Shown here: positions 17,050-26,118 of the stretch, one piece after another
Numbering within the stretch: position 1 is the stretch's first letter
How the letters are laid out: each line of letters begins with the position of its first letter
Assembly: GCF_949769225.1 (NCBI RefSeq)
Contig: NZ_CATKPB010000005.1
Source: Peptoniphilus_A genitalis
GTDB lineage: Bacteria; Bacillota; Clostridia; Tissierellales; Peptoniphilaceae
Length of the DNA: 64,000 bases
Direction: 5' to 3' (one strand)
Made by a program: the position numbers and the translations under genes
Notes under the pieces: generated by a model
The model's database searches: none
The model's input: only the letters and a program-made list of their open reading frames with translations
Told to the model about the DNA's origin: nothing

Positions 17050-17083
17050 AAAAAAAGTTGCAGCCGAAACTGCAACTTTTTTA
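17050..17083 (-). terminator. Intrinsic terminator between dnaK and dnaJ
   Basis: The perfect stem GTTGCAG / CTGCAAC with a six-base loop is flanked by A and T runs on both sides, nine bases after the dnaK stop. It would end or attenuate hrcA-grpE-dnaK transcripts before dnaJ. Confidence 0.9.
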
Positions 17084-17091
17084 TTTAATTA

Positions 17092-18918
17092 TTATTCTTC
17101 ATCTTCATCTACAACTTCATAGTCAGCGTCAACTACATCATCATCAGCTTGTGCTTGAGAGCCATCAGCTTGACCTTGACCAGCTTGTTGTTTATAAATT
17201 TCTTCTGAAATTGCGTAGAAAGCTTGAGTTAATTCTTCAGTCTTAGACTTAATAGCTTCAAGATCTTCACCATCTTTTACATCTTTAAGTCCCTTGATTG
17301 CTTCTTCAATCTTAGTCTTATCTGCATCAGAAATCTTTCCTTCAACATCCTTAAGTGTGTTTTCAGATTGGTAAATCATTGAGTCAGCGTTGTTTCTAGC
17401 TTCAATTAAATCTTTCTTCTTAGCATCTTCTTGAGCATACATTTCTGCTTCCTTAACTTTCTTTTCAATTTCTTCTTCGTTTAAGTTAGTTGAAGATGTA
17501 ATTGTGATGTGTTGTTCTTTACCAGTACCCATGTCCTTAGCACTTACATTTACAATACCATTTGCATCAATATCAAATGTTACTTCAATTTGTGGCACGC
17601 CTCTTCTTGCTGGTGCAATACCGTCAAGTGTAAATCTACCAAGAGTTACGTTGTCTTTTGCCATTTGTCTTTCACCTTGAAGTACGTGAATTTCTACAGA
17701 AGTTTGATTGTCTGCTGCAGTTGTAAATATTTGTGACTTCTTAGTTGGGATAGTTGTATTTCTTTCAATAAGTCTTGTTGTAATGTTACCCATTGTTTCA
17801 ATTCCTAGAGAAAGTGGTGTTACGTCAAGAAGAAGTAAGTCCTTAACATCTCCAGAAAGAACTCCACCTTGGATAGCTGCACCAAGAGCAACACATTCGT
17901 CTGGGTTAATATCCTTTTGAGGATTTTTTCCAGTTAACTTCTTAATACATTCTTGAACAGCTGGAATTCTAGTAGAACCACCAACTAAAAGAACTTTGTC
18001 TATTTCATTTGCAGAAAGTCCTGCATCCTTTAAAGCATCCTTAACAGGTCCTTCAGTCATCTTAACAAGGTCTGCTGTAAGTTCGTCGAACTTAGCACGA
18101 GTGATATCCATGTTTAAGTGAAGTGGACCAGCTTGTGAAGCTGTGATAAATGGAAGGTTGACATTTGTTGACATAGTAGAAGAAAGTTCCTTCTTAGCCT
18201 TTTCAGCTGCTTCTTTTAGTCTTTGTAGACTCATGTTGTCAGCCTTAAGATCAATTCCATTTTCTTTTTTAAATTCTTCAGCAATATAATCAATTAGTCT
18301 ATTGTCGAAGTCATCTCCACCAAGTTTGTTGTTACCACGAGTTGCGTGTACTTCAAATACACCATCAGAAAGTTCAAGGATAGATACGTCAAATGTACCA
18401 CCACCAAGGTCATAAACCATAACAGTTTGTGCGTCCTTGTCCTTGTCTTCTCCATAAGCAAGTGCTGCTGCAGTTGGTTCGTTTACAATTCTCTTTACAT
18501 CAAGTCCTGCAATTCTTCCTGCATCCTTAGTTGCTTGTCTTTGAGCATCTGTAAAGTATGCTGGAACTGTGATAACAGCTTCTGTAATTTTTTCGCCAAG
18601 ATAAGATTCAGCATCAGCCTTTAATTTTTGTAAAATCATAGCTGAAATATCTTGTGGAGTATAAGTTTTGTCATCAATTTTTACAGTAAAATCAGAACCC
18701 ATATGTCTCTTAATAGAAGAGATTGTTCTATCAGGGTTTGTGATTGCTTGTCTCTTAGCAGTTTCACCTACTAATCTTTCGCCATCTTTTGTAAAAGCTA
18801 CTACTGATGGAGTAGTTCTGTTACCTTCAATGTTAGGAATTATTACAGATTCTCCACCTTCCATTACTGCTACTGCAGAGTTAGTTGTACCTAAGTCAAT
18901 ACCAATTATTTTTCCCAT
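17092..18918 (-). CDS. dnaK: Chaperone protein DnaK (Hsp70)
   Basis: DnaK is the ATP-driven Hsp70 chaperone. Its 608 residues match the Gram-positive form, which lacks the extra N-terminal-domain segment of Gram-negatives. The phosphate-1 motif GIDLGTTNSAVAV, the phosphate-2 motif VMVYDLGGGTFDVSIL and VGGSTRIPAVQ are all clear. The interdomain linker is DLLLLDVTPLSLGIE, and the C-terminal tail ends acidic with EDEE. It lies 21 bases after grpE, under HrcA/CIRCE control. Confidence 0.99.
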   Translation of the reverse strand: MGKIIGIDLGTTNSAVAVMEGGESVIIPNIEGNRTTPSVVAFTKDGERLVGETAKRQAITNPDRTISSIKRHMGSDFTVKIDDKTYTPQDISAMILQKLKADAESYLGEKITEAVITVPAYFTDAQRQATKDAGRIAGLDVKRIVNEPTAAALAYGEDKDKDAQTVMVYDLGGGTFDVSILELSDGVFEVHATRGNNKLGGDDFDNRLIDYIAEEFKKENGIDLKADNMSLQRLKEAAEKAKKELSSTMSTNVNLPFITASQAGPLHLNMDITRAKFDELTADLVKMTEGPVKDALKDAGLSANEIDKVLLVGGSTRIPAVQECIKKLTGKNPQKDINPDECVALGAAIQGGVLSGDVKDLLLLDVTPLSLGIETMGNITTRLIERNTTIPTKKSQIFTTAADNQTSVEIHVLQGERQMAKDNVTLGRFTLDGIAPARRGVPQIEVTFDIDANGIVNVSAKDMGTGKEQHITITSSTNLNEEEIEKKVKEAEMYAQEDAKKKDLIEARNNADSMIYQSENTLKDVEGKISDADKTKIEEAIKGLKDVKDGEDLEAIKSKTEELTQAFYAISEEIYKQQAGQGQADGSQAQADDDVVDADYEVVDEDEE

Positions 18919-18939
18919 ATATATTTCCTCCTAAAATTC

Positions 18940-19467
18940 TTATTGTGAAACTTTGACCATTGCAGGTCTTAGTGTTTTGTCATTAATTAAATAACCCTTT
19001 TGCAATACTTCTATAACATAACCACTGTCGTATTCATCAGAATCTTCAGTGAGTACTGCATGATGATACATTGGATCAAATTCTTTTCCCAATGCGTCCA
19101 TTTCAACTATGCCGTCTTTAGCAAGTACGTCAGTAAGTTGATTTTTTATCATTAATATTCCTTCATAGGTTGAGTCCTTGTCCTTTATAGAGTCCAAAGC
19201 TCTCTCAAAGTTATCTATGACAGGAAGTAGGTCATTTGCAATTTTCTTAACTCCAAGCTCGACATACTCAGACTTTTGTGCCTCAGTCCTTCTCTTATAG
19301 TTGGAGAAGTCTGCTTGAAGTCTCATAAATTTATCCATTAAATCTTGATACTTTTCATCATCAGAAGCATCTACTTCAGCTTCATCATTAAGATCAAGAT
19401 TTTCATCTTTCATATCTATATCTTCATCATTTTGTAAATCATCTTTTTTTATATCTTCATTCGTCAT
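18940..19467 (-). CDS. grpE: Nucleotide exchange factor GrpE
   Basis: GrpE releases ADP from DnaK. About 175 residues: an acidic, disordered N-terminus (residues 1-45), a long coiled coil with LMRLQADFSNYKRRTEAQKS, and a C-terminal beta domain ending YLINDKTLRPAMVKVS, all typical. The start is the ATG at 19467 with GAGGG just upstream. A GTG at 19479 overlapping the hrcA stop is possible but lies over that site. It is second in the hrcA-grpE-dnaK operon. Confidence 0.96.
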   Translation of the reverse strand: MTNEDIKKDDLQNDEDIDMKDENLDLNDEAEVDASDDEKYQDLMDKFMRLQADFSNYKRRTEAQKSEYVELGVKKIANDLLPVIDNFERALDSIKDKDSTYEGILMIKNQLTDVLAKDGIVEMDALGKEFDPMYHHAVLTEDSDEYDSGYVIEVLQKGYLINDKTLRPAMVKVSQ

Positions 19468-19475
19468 GTACTCCC

Positions 19476-20498
19476 TCACATTTCTTTCAATCCACTTTTC
19501 ACTGCGTCGCTAAAAATCTTAACGACTTTGACCAATTTCATGTAATCAATTCTAACTGGTCCAATGATTCCAATACTTCCATAGATTCCATGTTCCTTAG
19601 CGAAGGGAGCTCTTATAATAGTATTTTCCTTCATGAGACTTGCGCTATTTTCTGATCCAATAATAACTTCAACATCACTGGTGAAAGTGTCATTTTTTAG
19701 GATTTGAAATAAGCTGTCCCGATCTTCTACTAGGCTCATAAAATCTCTAGCCTTGTCTAGGTCCTTATATTCATCAAAGTTTAAAATATTTGTAAGACCG
19801 TCATAATAAATGTCAATGGAAGACACCTTTTTATTAAATTGACTAGCAATTTTTACAAGATCAGAAATAAATTTTCCATGTCTTATCATGTCCTCTGAAA
19901 GTGAAATCTTAAGTGACTCAATTTCATTAAAATCTATTCCCGACATTTTTTCATTTAAGACCTTCTCTATTAGATGAAAATCTTCATCAGAAATATTTTC
20001 TATTTCTAAAAAATACTTCTCAATAACTCCCTTGTCCCCAATGAGAACTAACAGGGCTGTAAAGTCATCAAGCTTTACTAGAGTAAGTCTTTTGATTTTT
20101 GTATCGGCCTTCTGTGGTGTTATGAGATAAGCCGTACAAGAACTTAAATTGGCTAGGAGATTGACTGCATTTTTATAAAAATCTTCGTGATTTCTTGAAG
20201 TCAATAGAAGTCTCTCCATGATTTTTCTTGAGGCATCTATGTCGTGAAAACTATTAAAGTTTTTAAAAAGTTCATCAACATAGAAGCGGTAAGCCTTGTC
20301 TGATGGAATTCTTCCTGCTGACTGATGTGGCTTATTCAAAAAACCTAGATCTTCAAGATCTGCCATTTCATTTCTTATAGTCGCTGAACTAACTCCAAGG
20401 TCGTAATCTTTGGAAAGTGTTCGCGAACCAACTGGAGTCGGCATATCTATATACGCCTCAATTATGGCATTTAAAATATTAATTTTTCTAGTATCCAT
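19476..20498 (-). CDS. hrcA: Heat-inducible transcription repressor HrcA
   Basis: HrcA represses the dnaK (and elsewhere groE) operons by binding CIRCE; its activity depends on GroEL. About 340 residues: an N-terminal winged helix with SSATIRNEMADLEDLG, then LNKPHQSAGRIPSDKAYRFY, then GAF-like and dimerisation parts ending DYMKLVKVVKIFSDAVKSGL. The start is the ATG at 20498 behind GGAGGAG; the longer frame back to 20522 runs into CIRCE and is rejected. CIRCE and a consensus promoter lie immediately upstream, so it represses itself. Confidence 0.97.
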   Translation of the reverse strand: MDTRKINILNAIIEAYIDMPTPVGSRTLSKDYDLGVSSATIRNEMADLEDLGFLNKPHQSAGRIPSDKAYRFYVDELFKNFNSFHDIDASRKIMERLLLTSRNHEDFYKNAVNLLANLSSCTAYLITPQKADTKIKRLTLVKLDDFTALLVLIGDKGVIEKYFLEIENISDEDFHLIEKVLNEKMSGIDFNEIESLKISLSEDMIRHGKFISDLVKIASQFNKKVSSIDIYYDGLTNILNFDEYKDLDKARDFMSLVEDRDSLFQILKNDTFTSDVEVIIGSENSASLMKENTIIRAPFAKEHGIYGSIGIIGPVRIDYMKLVKVVKIFSDAVKSGLKEM

Positions 20499-20511
20499 AA
20501 CTCCTCCTTTG

Positions 20512-20538
20512 TTAGCACTCATTAACCCTGAGTGCTAA
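20512..20538 (-). promoter_or_regulatory. CIRCE operator (HrcA binding site)
   Basis: TTAGCACTC, nine bases, GAGTGCTAA: a perfect match to the CIRCE inverted repeat. It lies just downstream of the -10, covering the likely transcription start of hrcA-grpE-dnaK, and 13 bases before the hrcA ATG. Confidence 0.98.
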
Positions 20539-20547
20539 TCTATTTAT

Positions 20548-20576
20548 ATAGTACTTCACACCTAATACTTTGTCAA
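20548..20576 (-). promoter_or_regulatory. Promoter for hrcA-grpE-dnaK
   Basis: On the minus strand a perfect TTGACA is followed after 17 bases by TACTAT, with CIRCE beginning ten bases further on. This is the expected layout for a HrcA-repressed vegetative promoter. Confidence 0.85.
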
Positions 20577-21149
20577 GGAAATTTAAAAATATTTTTGACT
20601 TTTTTTGACTTTCTTTTATTCCATTATTTTATCTGCTAAATTTATAAGATTTTAAATTTTAAAATATGATAAGTTGCAAATTTTTATAAGTCCTTACACT
20701 TAATTTGTTTTATTTTATTTTTTTATTTCCTCTATGCAAAAGCTTAAAAATTTTTTTTCAAAAGTTTGCTTATTCATAGGATATAAGACGTTGAAAAATT
20801 TTTATAAAGCCTCCTCTCCTTCTTCATGAATTTTTCTTTAACGCAAAAAAAATTAAAAGAAGTTTTTAAAACTTAAAAATTTCATTTAATCTTCTTGAAC
20901 ATAGTGACATGTTATAATTTAAATTATTCATAGTCTCTGTGTCTAAAGTTATCTCTCTTCACTAAGTTATAAAAATTTTTTTCATAAACTTGTAATTTAA
21001 AAAAATTTAATTCAACTTTCTATTTAAAAATCAATTAATTTTAACCTAAGTAATTTTAATTTATTCCAACATACATATGCTGTATAAGATAAATAGTTAT
21101 CCAATCTTTTCCTTATTTATGATAAAATTAGAAATTGGAGATGATCACA
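20577..21149. other. AT-rich divergent intergenic region, no gene seen
   Basis: About 570 bases between the hrcA promoter and lepB. It is very AT-rich with many A and T runs and contains the 14-base palindrome ATAATTTAAATTAT near 20916. I found no open frame with a ribosome binding site, no tRNA and no convincing promoter apart from those at the edges. It must hold the lepB promoter. Confidence 0.6.
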
Positions 21150-21659
21150 TTGAAAAAAAACGAAACCCTATCTTTTATTCTTACAATTGTAGCTGCAGTT
21201 CTAATTGCACTTTTTGTGAGAACTTTTATTTTTAATATAGCTGTAGTTAATGGCGAGTCCATGCATCCAACTTTAAACGAAAGAGATAAATTGCTCTGTC
21301 TTTCTTACAAGAGATACACTGACCTACCTCGTGGAGAAATTGTGGTAATAGATGCACCTAATGACAACAGGAATTATATTAAGAGATTAATTGGAAAGCC
21401 TGGCGACACAATAGAATTTAAAGATGGAAAAGTTATATTAAATGGAAAAGTTTTGGAAGAAACTTATACTTCAACAGATTACACAGAGTCTGATGTTGAA
21501 AGTTTTACATTAAAAGATGATGAGTACTTTGTTATGGGAGACAACAGACTTCCTGGAATGAGCGTTGACTCCAGATACTTTGGACCAATTGAAAAGAAAA
21601 GAATAAAATCAGCAGCAGTTTATAGGATTTTACCTCTAAGTAATAGAGGAAAAATTTAA
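21150..21659 (+). CDS. lepB: Signal peptidase I
   Basis: A membrane-bound Ser/Lys endopeptidase that removes signal peptides outside the membrane. About 169 residues with one N-terminal span (about 8-29). The Ser nucleophile is in NGESMHPTL (Ser37), the Lys general base is in NYIKRLIGKPGD (Lys78), and the late GDNRLPGMSVDSR box is present. I prefer the TTG at 21150, with GGAG nine bases upstream, giving LKKNETLSF as the start. A longer frame from the TTG at 21135 and an ATG at 21141 are alternatives. The lepA gene follows after 34 bases. Confidence 0.93.
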   Translation: MKKNETLSFILTIVAAVLIALFVRTFIFNIAVVNGESMHPTLNERDKLLCLSYKRYTDLPRGEIVVIDAPNDNRNYIKRLIGKPGDTIEFKDGKVILNGKVLEETYTSTDYTESDVESFTLKDDEYFVMGDNRLPGMSVDSRYFGPIEKKRIKSAAVYRILPLSNRGKI

Positions 21660-21693
21660 AATATATAATCCCCATGAAATCGGAGGTAAAAAT

Positions 21694-23505
21694 TTGAGAA
21701 ATCAGAAAAATATTAGAAATTTTTCAATAATAGCACACATTGATCACGGAAAATCTACTCTTGCCGACAGACTAATAGAATCAACAGGCATGCTCACAAA
21801 AAGAGAAATGGAACAGCAAGTTCTTGACTCCATGGACCTAGAGCGTGAGAGAGGAATTACAATTAAATTAAAGGCCGTAAGGTTAATCTATAAAGACGAC
21901 AGAGACGGACAAGAATATATTTTAAACCTTATTGACACACCGGGCCACGTAGACTTTAACTATGAGGTTTCTCGTTCTCTTGCAGCATGCGAGGGTGCCA
22001 TAGTTGTTGTTGATGCTGCCCAAGGTGTTGAAGCTCAAACTCTTGCCAACGTTTATCTTGCAGTTGACCAAGATCTTGAACTTGTACCAGTAATAAATAA
22101 GATTGACCTACCAAGTGCTAGACCTGATGAAATTAAAGAAGAAATTGAAGATATCATTGGAATTGATACAGAAGGAATTCCACTTATCTCTGCAAAGGAA
22201 GGTATTGGCATTGACGATGTTCTTCACGCAATTATTGATAAGGTGCCTGCACCAAGTGGAGACCATAATGCTCCTCTTAAGGCTTTAATCTTTGACTCCT
22301 TCTACGATTCTTATAAGGGAGTAATCTGTGACGTTAGAGTTGTTGATGGTTCAGTTAAACCCGGCGACGAAATAACTATGATGGCAACGGGCAAGTCCTT
22401 TGAGGTTGTTGAGGTTGGTGTTACTTCTAATGGCCACATACCTCTTGACTCTTTAAGTGCTGGTGAAGTTGGCTACATAACTGCTTCTATTAAAAATGTT
22501 AAAGACGCAAGAGTTGGGGACACAATAACTCTTAAGAACAAAAGGACGCAAGAGCCAATGCCTGGCTATAAAAAAGTTGTGCCTATGGTTTTCTGTGGTG
22601 TTTACCCTGGCGAAGGCGAAGAGTACAACAACGTTCGTGAAGCTCTAGAAAAACTTCAAGTAAATGATGCTGCCCTTGACTTTGAAGCTGAAACATCTGT
22701 AGCTCTAGGTTTTGGTTTCAGGTGTGGCTTCTTGGGTCTCCTTCACATGGAAATCATCCAAGAAAGGCTTGAGAGAGAGTTTGACTTAAATATTGTCACT
22801 ACTGCTCCATCAGTTATATACAATGTAATGAAAAAAAATGGTGAGATGATTTCAATTCAAAATCCATCAAACCTTCCTGACCCAACAGAGATAGAATACA
22901 TGGAAGAACCTATTGTTAAGGCAGAAATTATGACCCCAACAGATTACGTTGGTCAAGTAATGGAACTTTGTCAAAACAGACGTGGTGTCTTTAAGAATAT
23001 GGAATACCTAGAAGAAACTAGAGCCCTTATTACCTACCACATGCCACTTAATGAAGTTATCTATGATTTCTTTGATGCCTTAAAGTCAAAAACGCGTGGC
23101 TACGCATCTTATGATTATGAATTAATTGGATATGAAAAATCTGATCTTGTTAAGTTGGATATCCTTATTAATGAAGAACTTGTAGACGCCTTCTCACTAA
23201 TTGTTCATGAATCTTCTGCCTACACTCGTGCAAGAAATGTTTGTGAAAAATTAAAGGACGTAATCCCAAGACACCAATTTGCAGTGCCAATCCAAGCTGC
23301 AATTGGAAATAAAATCATTGCAAGAGAAACAATTCGTGCCCTTAGAAAGGACGTACTTGCAAAATGTTATGGTGGAGATATTTCGAGAAAGAGAAAACTT
23401 CTTGAAAAGCAAAAAGAAGGAAAGAAGAGAATGCGTACTGTGGGTAGCGTAGACATACCACAAGATGCCTTCTTATCTGTTTTAAAATATGATGAAGACA
23501 AATAA
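21694..23505 (+). CDS. lepA: Elongation factor 4 (LepA)
   Basis: A translational GTPase that acts on stalled or assembling ribosomes. The 603 residues contain G1 AHIDHGKSTLAD, G2 RGITIK, G3 DTPGH and G4 NKIDLP. The LepA-specific C-terminal domain has ARETIRALRKDVLAKCYGGD and SRKRKLLEKQKEGKKRM. The start is the TTG at 21694 behind GGAGG with seven-base spacing. It overlaps hemW by 17 bases; lepA-hemW is a widespread Firmicutes pair. Confidence 0.98.
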   Translation: MRNQKNIRNFSIIAHIDHGKSTLADRLIESTGMLTKREMEQQVLDSMDLERERGITIKLKAVRLIYKDDRDGQEYILNLIDTPGHVDFNYEVSRSLAACEGAIVVVDAAQGVEAQTLANVYLAVDQDLELVPVINKIDLPSARPDEIKEEIEDIIGIDTEGIPLISAKEGIGIDDVLHAIIDKVPAPSGDHNAPLKALIFDSFYDSYKGVICDVRVVDGSVKPGDEITMMATGKSFEVVEVGVTSNGHIPLDSLSAGEVGYITASIKNVKDARVGDTITLKNKRTQEPMPGYKKVVPMVFCGVYPGEGEEYNNVREALEKLQVNDAALDFEAETSVALGFGFRCGFLGLLHMEIIQERLEREFDLNIVTTAPSVIYNVMKKNGEMISIQNPSNLPDPTEIEYMEEPIVKAEIMTPTDYVGQVMELCQNRRGVFKNMEYLEETRALITYHMPLNEVIYDFFDALKSKTRGYASYDYELIGYEKSDLVKLDILINEELVDAFSLIVHESSAYTRARNVCEKLKDVIPRHQFAVPIQAAIGNKIIARETIRALRKDVLAKCYGGDISRKRKLLEKQKEGKKRMRTVGSVDIPQDAFLSVLKYDEDK

Positions 23506-24631
23506 AATTTCAATTTATATTCATATACCTTTTTGTGAGAGTAGATGTCAATATTGTGACTTCTGCTCTTCTCTTTTAAGTGAACCTAAAGTAGAAAAAT
23601 ATTTTAAATATTTGAGAAAAGAAATTAAATTACACGAAGACTTTTTAAGAGATAAGATAATTGACACTGTTTTTATTGGAGGAGGAACACCCTCTTCAGT
23701 TGACTCAAGATTTATAAAAGAAATTATGGATGACTTATCTGCCTATAATTTTTCCGATAACAGAGAAATAAGTATAGAGTCCAACCCAAACTCTCTAACT
23801 AGAGAAAAAGCTGTGGCATATTTTTCTTATGGGATAAATAGGATTTCTATAGGTGCCCAATCATTTAACGATGAAATTTTGAAAAGAATTGGAAGAATTC
23901 ACAAAAAAGATGATATTTATAGGGCTATAGAAAATGCCAGATCAGCTGGTTTTGAAAATATAAATTTAGATTTAATGCTTGCCCTACCTGGTCAAAAGTT
24001 TTCTGACATCCAAGAGTCAATAAAGGAAGTAAGAGAATTAAATCTTCCCCATATTTCTTATTACTCACTTATTTTAGAAGAAGGGACTAAACTTTTTAGA
24101 GATCATGAGAAGTCTCCTCTGACCTTTCCTACTGAAGACGAGGACAGGAAGATGTATCACTATGTAGTTAATGAGCTAGAAAAAATTGGTCTCAAGCAAT
24201 ATGAAATTTCCAATTTTGCCAAAGAAGGCCATGAGTGTCGTCACAACATGGCCTATTGGAAGCTAAGAGATTATATTTCCTTTGGCCTTTCTGCTTCATC
24301 AAATATTAGAAATTTGAGATACACAAATTCTTATAACTTCAAAGATTATTATGAGGCTCTTGATAAAAATGAAAACCCCATTGGCTTCTCAGAAAACTTA
24401 AGTAAAACTAACAGGATGAATGAGTTTGTGATGATGGGACTAAGGCTCAACTCTGGCTTTGACTTAGATGAGTTTAATGAAAAATTTAACGAAGAATTTT
24501 TAAAAATTTATGATAAAGAAATAGAAAAAAATTTAAAATCAAATTTAATTTTATTAAAAGATAATAACTTAAGGCTTACAGAAAAGGGACGTGACCTTTC
24601 CAACCAAGTTGAATTAGATTTCTTTAAATAA
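23489..24631 (+). CDS. hemW: Radical SAM heme chaperone HemW
   Basis: A coproporphyrinogen-oxidase-like radical SAM protein, now regarded as a heme-binding insertase rather than a porphyrin enzyme. The N-terminus YIHIPFCESRCQYCDFCS has CxxxCxxC for the cluster plus the extra Cys. TVFIGGGTPSS and ISIGAQSFNDEILKRIGR are standard. About 380 residues, full length. It starts inside the lepA 3' end and is followed by a terminator. Confidence 0.95.
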   Translation: MMKTNKISIYIHIPFCESRCQYCDFCSSLLSEPKVEKYFKYLRKEIKLHEDFLRDKIIDTVFIGGGTPSSVDSRFIKEIMDDLSAYNFSDNREISIESNPNSLTREKAVAYFSYGINRISIGAQSFNDEILKRIGRIHKKDDIYRAIENARSAGFENINLDLMLALPGQKFSDIQESIKEVRELNLPHISYYSLILEEGTKLFRDHEKSPLTFPTEDEDRKMYHYVVNELEKIGLKQYEISNFAKEGHECRHNMAYWKLRDYISFGLSASSNIRNLRYTNSYNFKDYYEALDKNENPIGFSENLSKTNRMNEFVMMGLRLNSGFDLDEFNEKFNEEFLKIYDKEIEKNLKSNLILLKDNNLRLTEKGRDLSNQVELDFFK

Positions 24632-24642
24632 ATTTGCACACA

Positions 24643-24674
24643 AAAAGAGGTAGACAATTTATCTACCTCTTTTC
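24643..24674 (+). terminator. Intrinsic terminator after hemW
   Basis: AGAGGTAGA and TCTACCTCT pair around a short loop, flanked by A and T runs, about 12 bases after the hemW stop. Confidence 0.85.
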
Positions 24675-24717
24675 TCATTCTCTTTTTTATTTTATTAGAA
24701 TTATTTGCCACTTTTAA

Positions 24718-24752
24718 ATAAAAAAGAGAAACTTTCCCGGGAAAATTTCTCT
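24718..24752 (-). terminator. Intrinsic terminator after rpsT
   Basis: On the minus strand AGAGAAA and TTTCTCT pair around an inner palindrome TTTCCCGGGAAA, followed by a T run. It touches the rpsT stop codon. Confidence 0.85.
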
Positions 24753-25021
24753 TAGCCAGCGATCTTGCTGTTAAGTTCCTTAGCTAGTCGACTTAGCTTT
24801 CTGGAAGCTTGATTTTTGTGGATTATATTTTTATTTGCAGCCTTCTTTAACTTTTTATCTGCAACAATAAGAAGTTCTTTAGCATCGTCAATTCTATCTT
24901 CATTAAGAGCTGCTCTAAAATTTTTAACTGCATTTTTCATTTCAGTTCTAATTGGTTTGTTTTGTTCAGAATTTCTTCTAGCAACATCAATTCTCTTGAT
25001 AGCTGATTTAATATTTGCCAT
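24752..25021 (-). CDS. rpsT: 30S ribosomal protein S20
   Basis: S20 is a helical, basic 16S rRNA-binding protein of the 30S subunit. The 89 residues begin MANIKSAIKRIDVARRNSEQ and include IIHKNQASRKLSRLAKEL, the standard S20 pattern. GGAGGTGA precedes the ATG. It is a single-gene unit with its own strong promoter and terminator, next to holA as in many Firmicutes. Confidence 0.97.
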   Translation of the reverse strand: MANIKSAIKRIDVARRNSEQNKPIRTEMKNAVKNFRAALNEDRIDDAKELLIVADKKLKKAANKNIIHKNQASRKLSRLAKELNSKIAG

Positions 25022-25052
25022 TATTTCACCTCCAATATTTAACGCTTTTGCT

Positions 25053-25081
25053 ATTTTACCACGAATTATAAATCATTGCAA
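25053..25081 (-). promoter_or_regulatory. Promoter for rpsT
   Basis: On the minus strand TTGCAA, 17 bases, TAAAAT, with TGG just before the -10 (extended -10). It starts 32 bases before the rpsT ATG. Confidence 0.75.
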
Positions 25082-25107
25082 GAGATTTTCAACAAGTCTT
25101 GCAAATT

Positions 25108-26118
25108 CTAATTCTTATTGCAATATTTTACAATTAAAGTTTCCATAATTAATTTTTCATCAATAGAGGAAGTTTTAAAAAGTTCGTCAGTCTTTATTAA
25201 TTCCTCATAAAAATCAATTAAAAATTCTTTTGAAAAGTTTCTCTCAAAGCCTCTTATTTTTTTTAACTCGAAATTTTTTACTTCCATCTTATTCATTATG
25301 TCATTTTGACTTATGCTTTTTGTAGATAAAATCTTATAGGATAATAAGTTTTTAACCTGTCTAATTATCATGGTAAAAATCTTTAGAGAAGGCTCTCCAA
25401 GCTTGTAGAGATTGTGAAGTTCCTTTAATGATTCTTCTCTCTTCCTCCCCATCATGGCATCTAAAAACTTAAAGATATTTGTATCTATGTTTTCAGTTAT
25501 TGTGCTAGATATATCTTCTCGTGAAATTTTTTTATTTTTGGCATGAGAAGCAATCTTATCCATTTCTGTCTTTAGGTCTAGGAGGCTTACATCTTCATTT
25601 TTTGAATTGTAACCACTCTCTCCTATAAAAAGAGAAACTTCACTTTGACTTATTTCCTTTCCCTTCCTAATGAAGTAGCCTTTAATAAAATTGTTTAGGT
25701 CTACTGGATTTAACTTAGCAAAGTCCATGTCCCTATCCTTTTTCTTAAAGGCCTTGTAAAATTTTGTAGTTTTTTTGATGTTTGCAGTATCCCAAAAAAT
25801 TAAAACTACAAAGTCAGATAAGTTGTCTAAAAATTCATAGAAGGAATCTTTTAAGTCATTTTCGCCCAAAAAATCAACTACATCTCGAACAAGAACAATT
25901 TTTTTGTCATTCATTACCGGATAAGTCTCGCAAGCTGAGATAAGGTCCTCTGGCTTAACGTCACTTCCCTTGAACTTTGTATAGTTAAAGGCTTCAGTCC
26001 CCTTTACATATTTATTTATTAAGTAGCCCACTGCATTTTCCATTAAATATTTTTCTGGTCCAAAAAATAAGTAGGCTCCAGAGTGGTCGCTATCTCTGTA
26101 GATTTTTTTGTAGTTCAT
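25108..26118 (-). CDS. holA: DNA polymerase III delta subunit
   Basis: HolA is the clamp-loader delta subunit that opens the beta sliding clamp. About 336 residues from the ATG at 26118 (MNYKKIYRDSDHSGAYLFFG), which has GAGG eight bases upstream; the frame extends six more codons. Family features are YLFFGPEKYLMENAV, KIVLVRDVVDFL, and an AAA-like plus helical collar architecture. The start overlaps the comEC 3' end by 29 bases, the normal comEC-holA-rpsT arrangement. Confidence 0.92.
   Translation of the reverse strand: MNYKKIYRDSDHSGAYLFFGPEKYLMENAVGYLINKYVKGTEAFNYTKFKGSDVKPEDLISACETYPVMNDKKIVLVRDVVDFLGENDLKDSFYEFLDNLSDFVVLIFWDTANIKKTTKFYKAFKKKDRDMDFAKLNPVDLNNFIKGYFIRKGKEISQSEVSLFIGESGYNSKNEDVSLLDLKTEMDKIASHAKNKKISREDISSTITENIDTNIFKFLDAMMGRKREESLKELHNLYKLGEPSLKIFTMIIRQVKNLLSYKILSTKSISQNDIMNKMEVKNFELKKIRGFERNFSKEFLIDFYEELIKTDELFKTSSIDEKLIMETLIVKYCNKN

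Noticed and set aside
20577..21149. A possible replication origin or small RNA gene in the AT-rich region
   Set aside because: No DnaA-box cluster, no dnaA/dnaN neighbours and no structured RNA with promoter and terminator could be seen.
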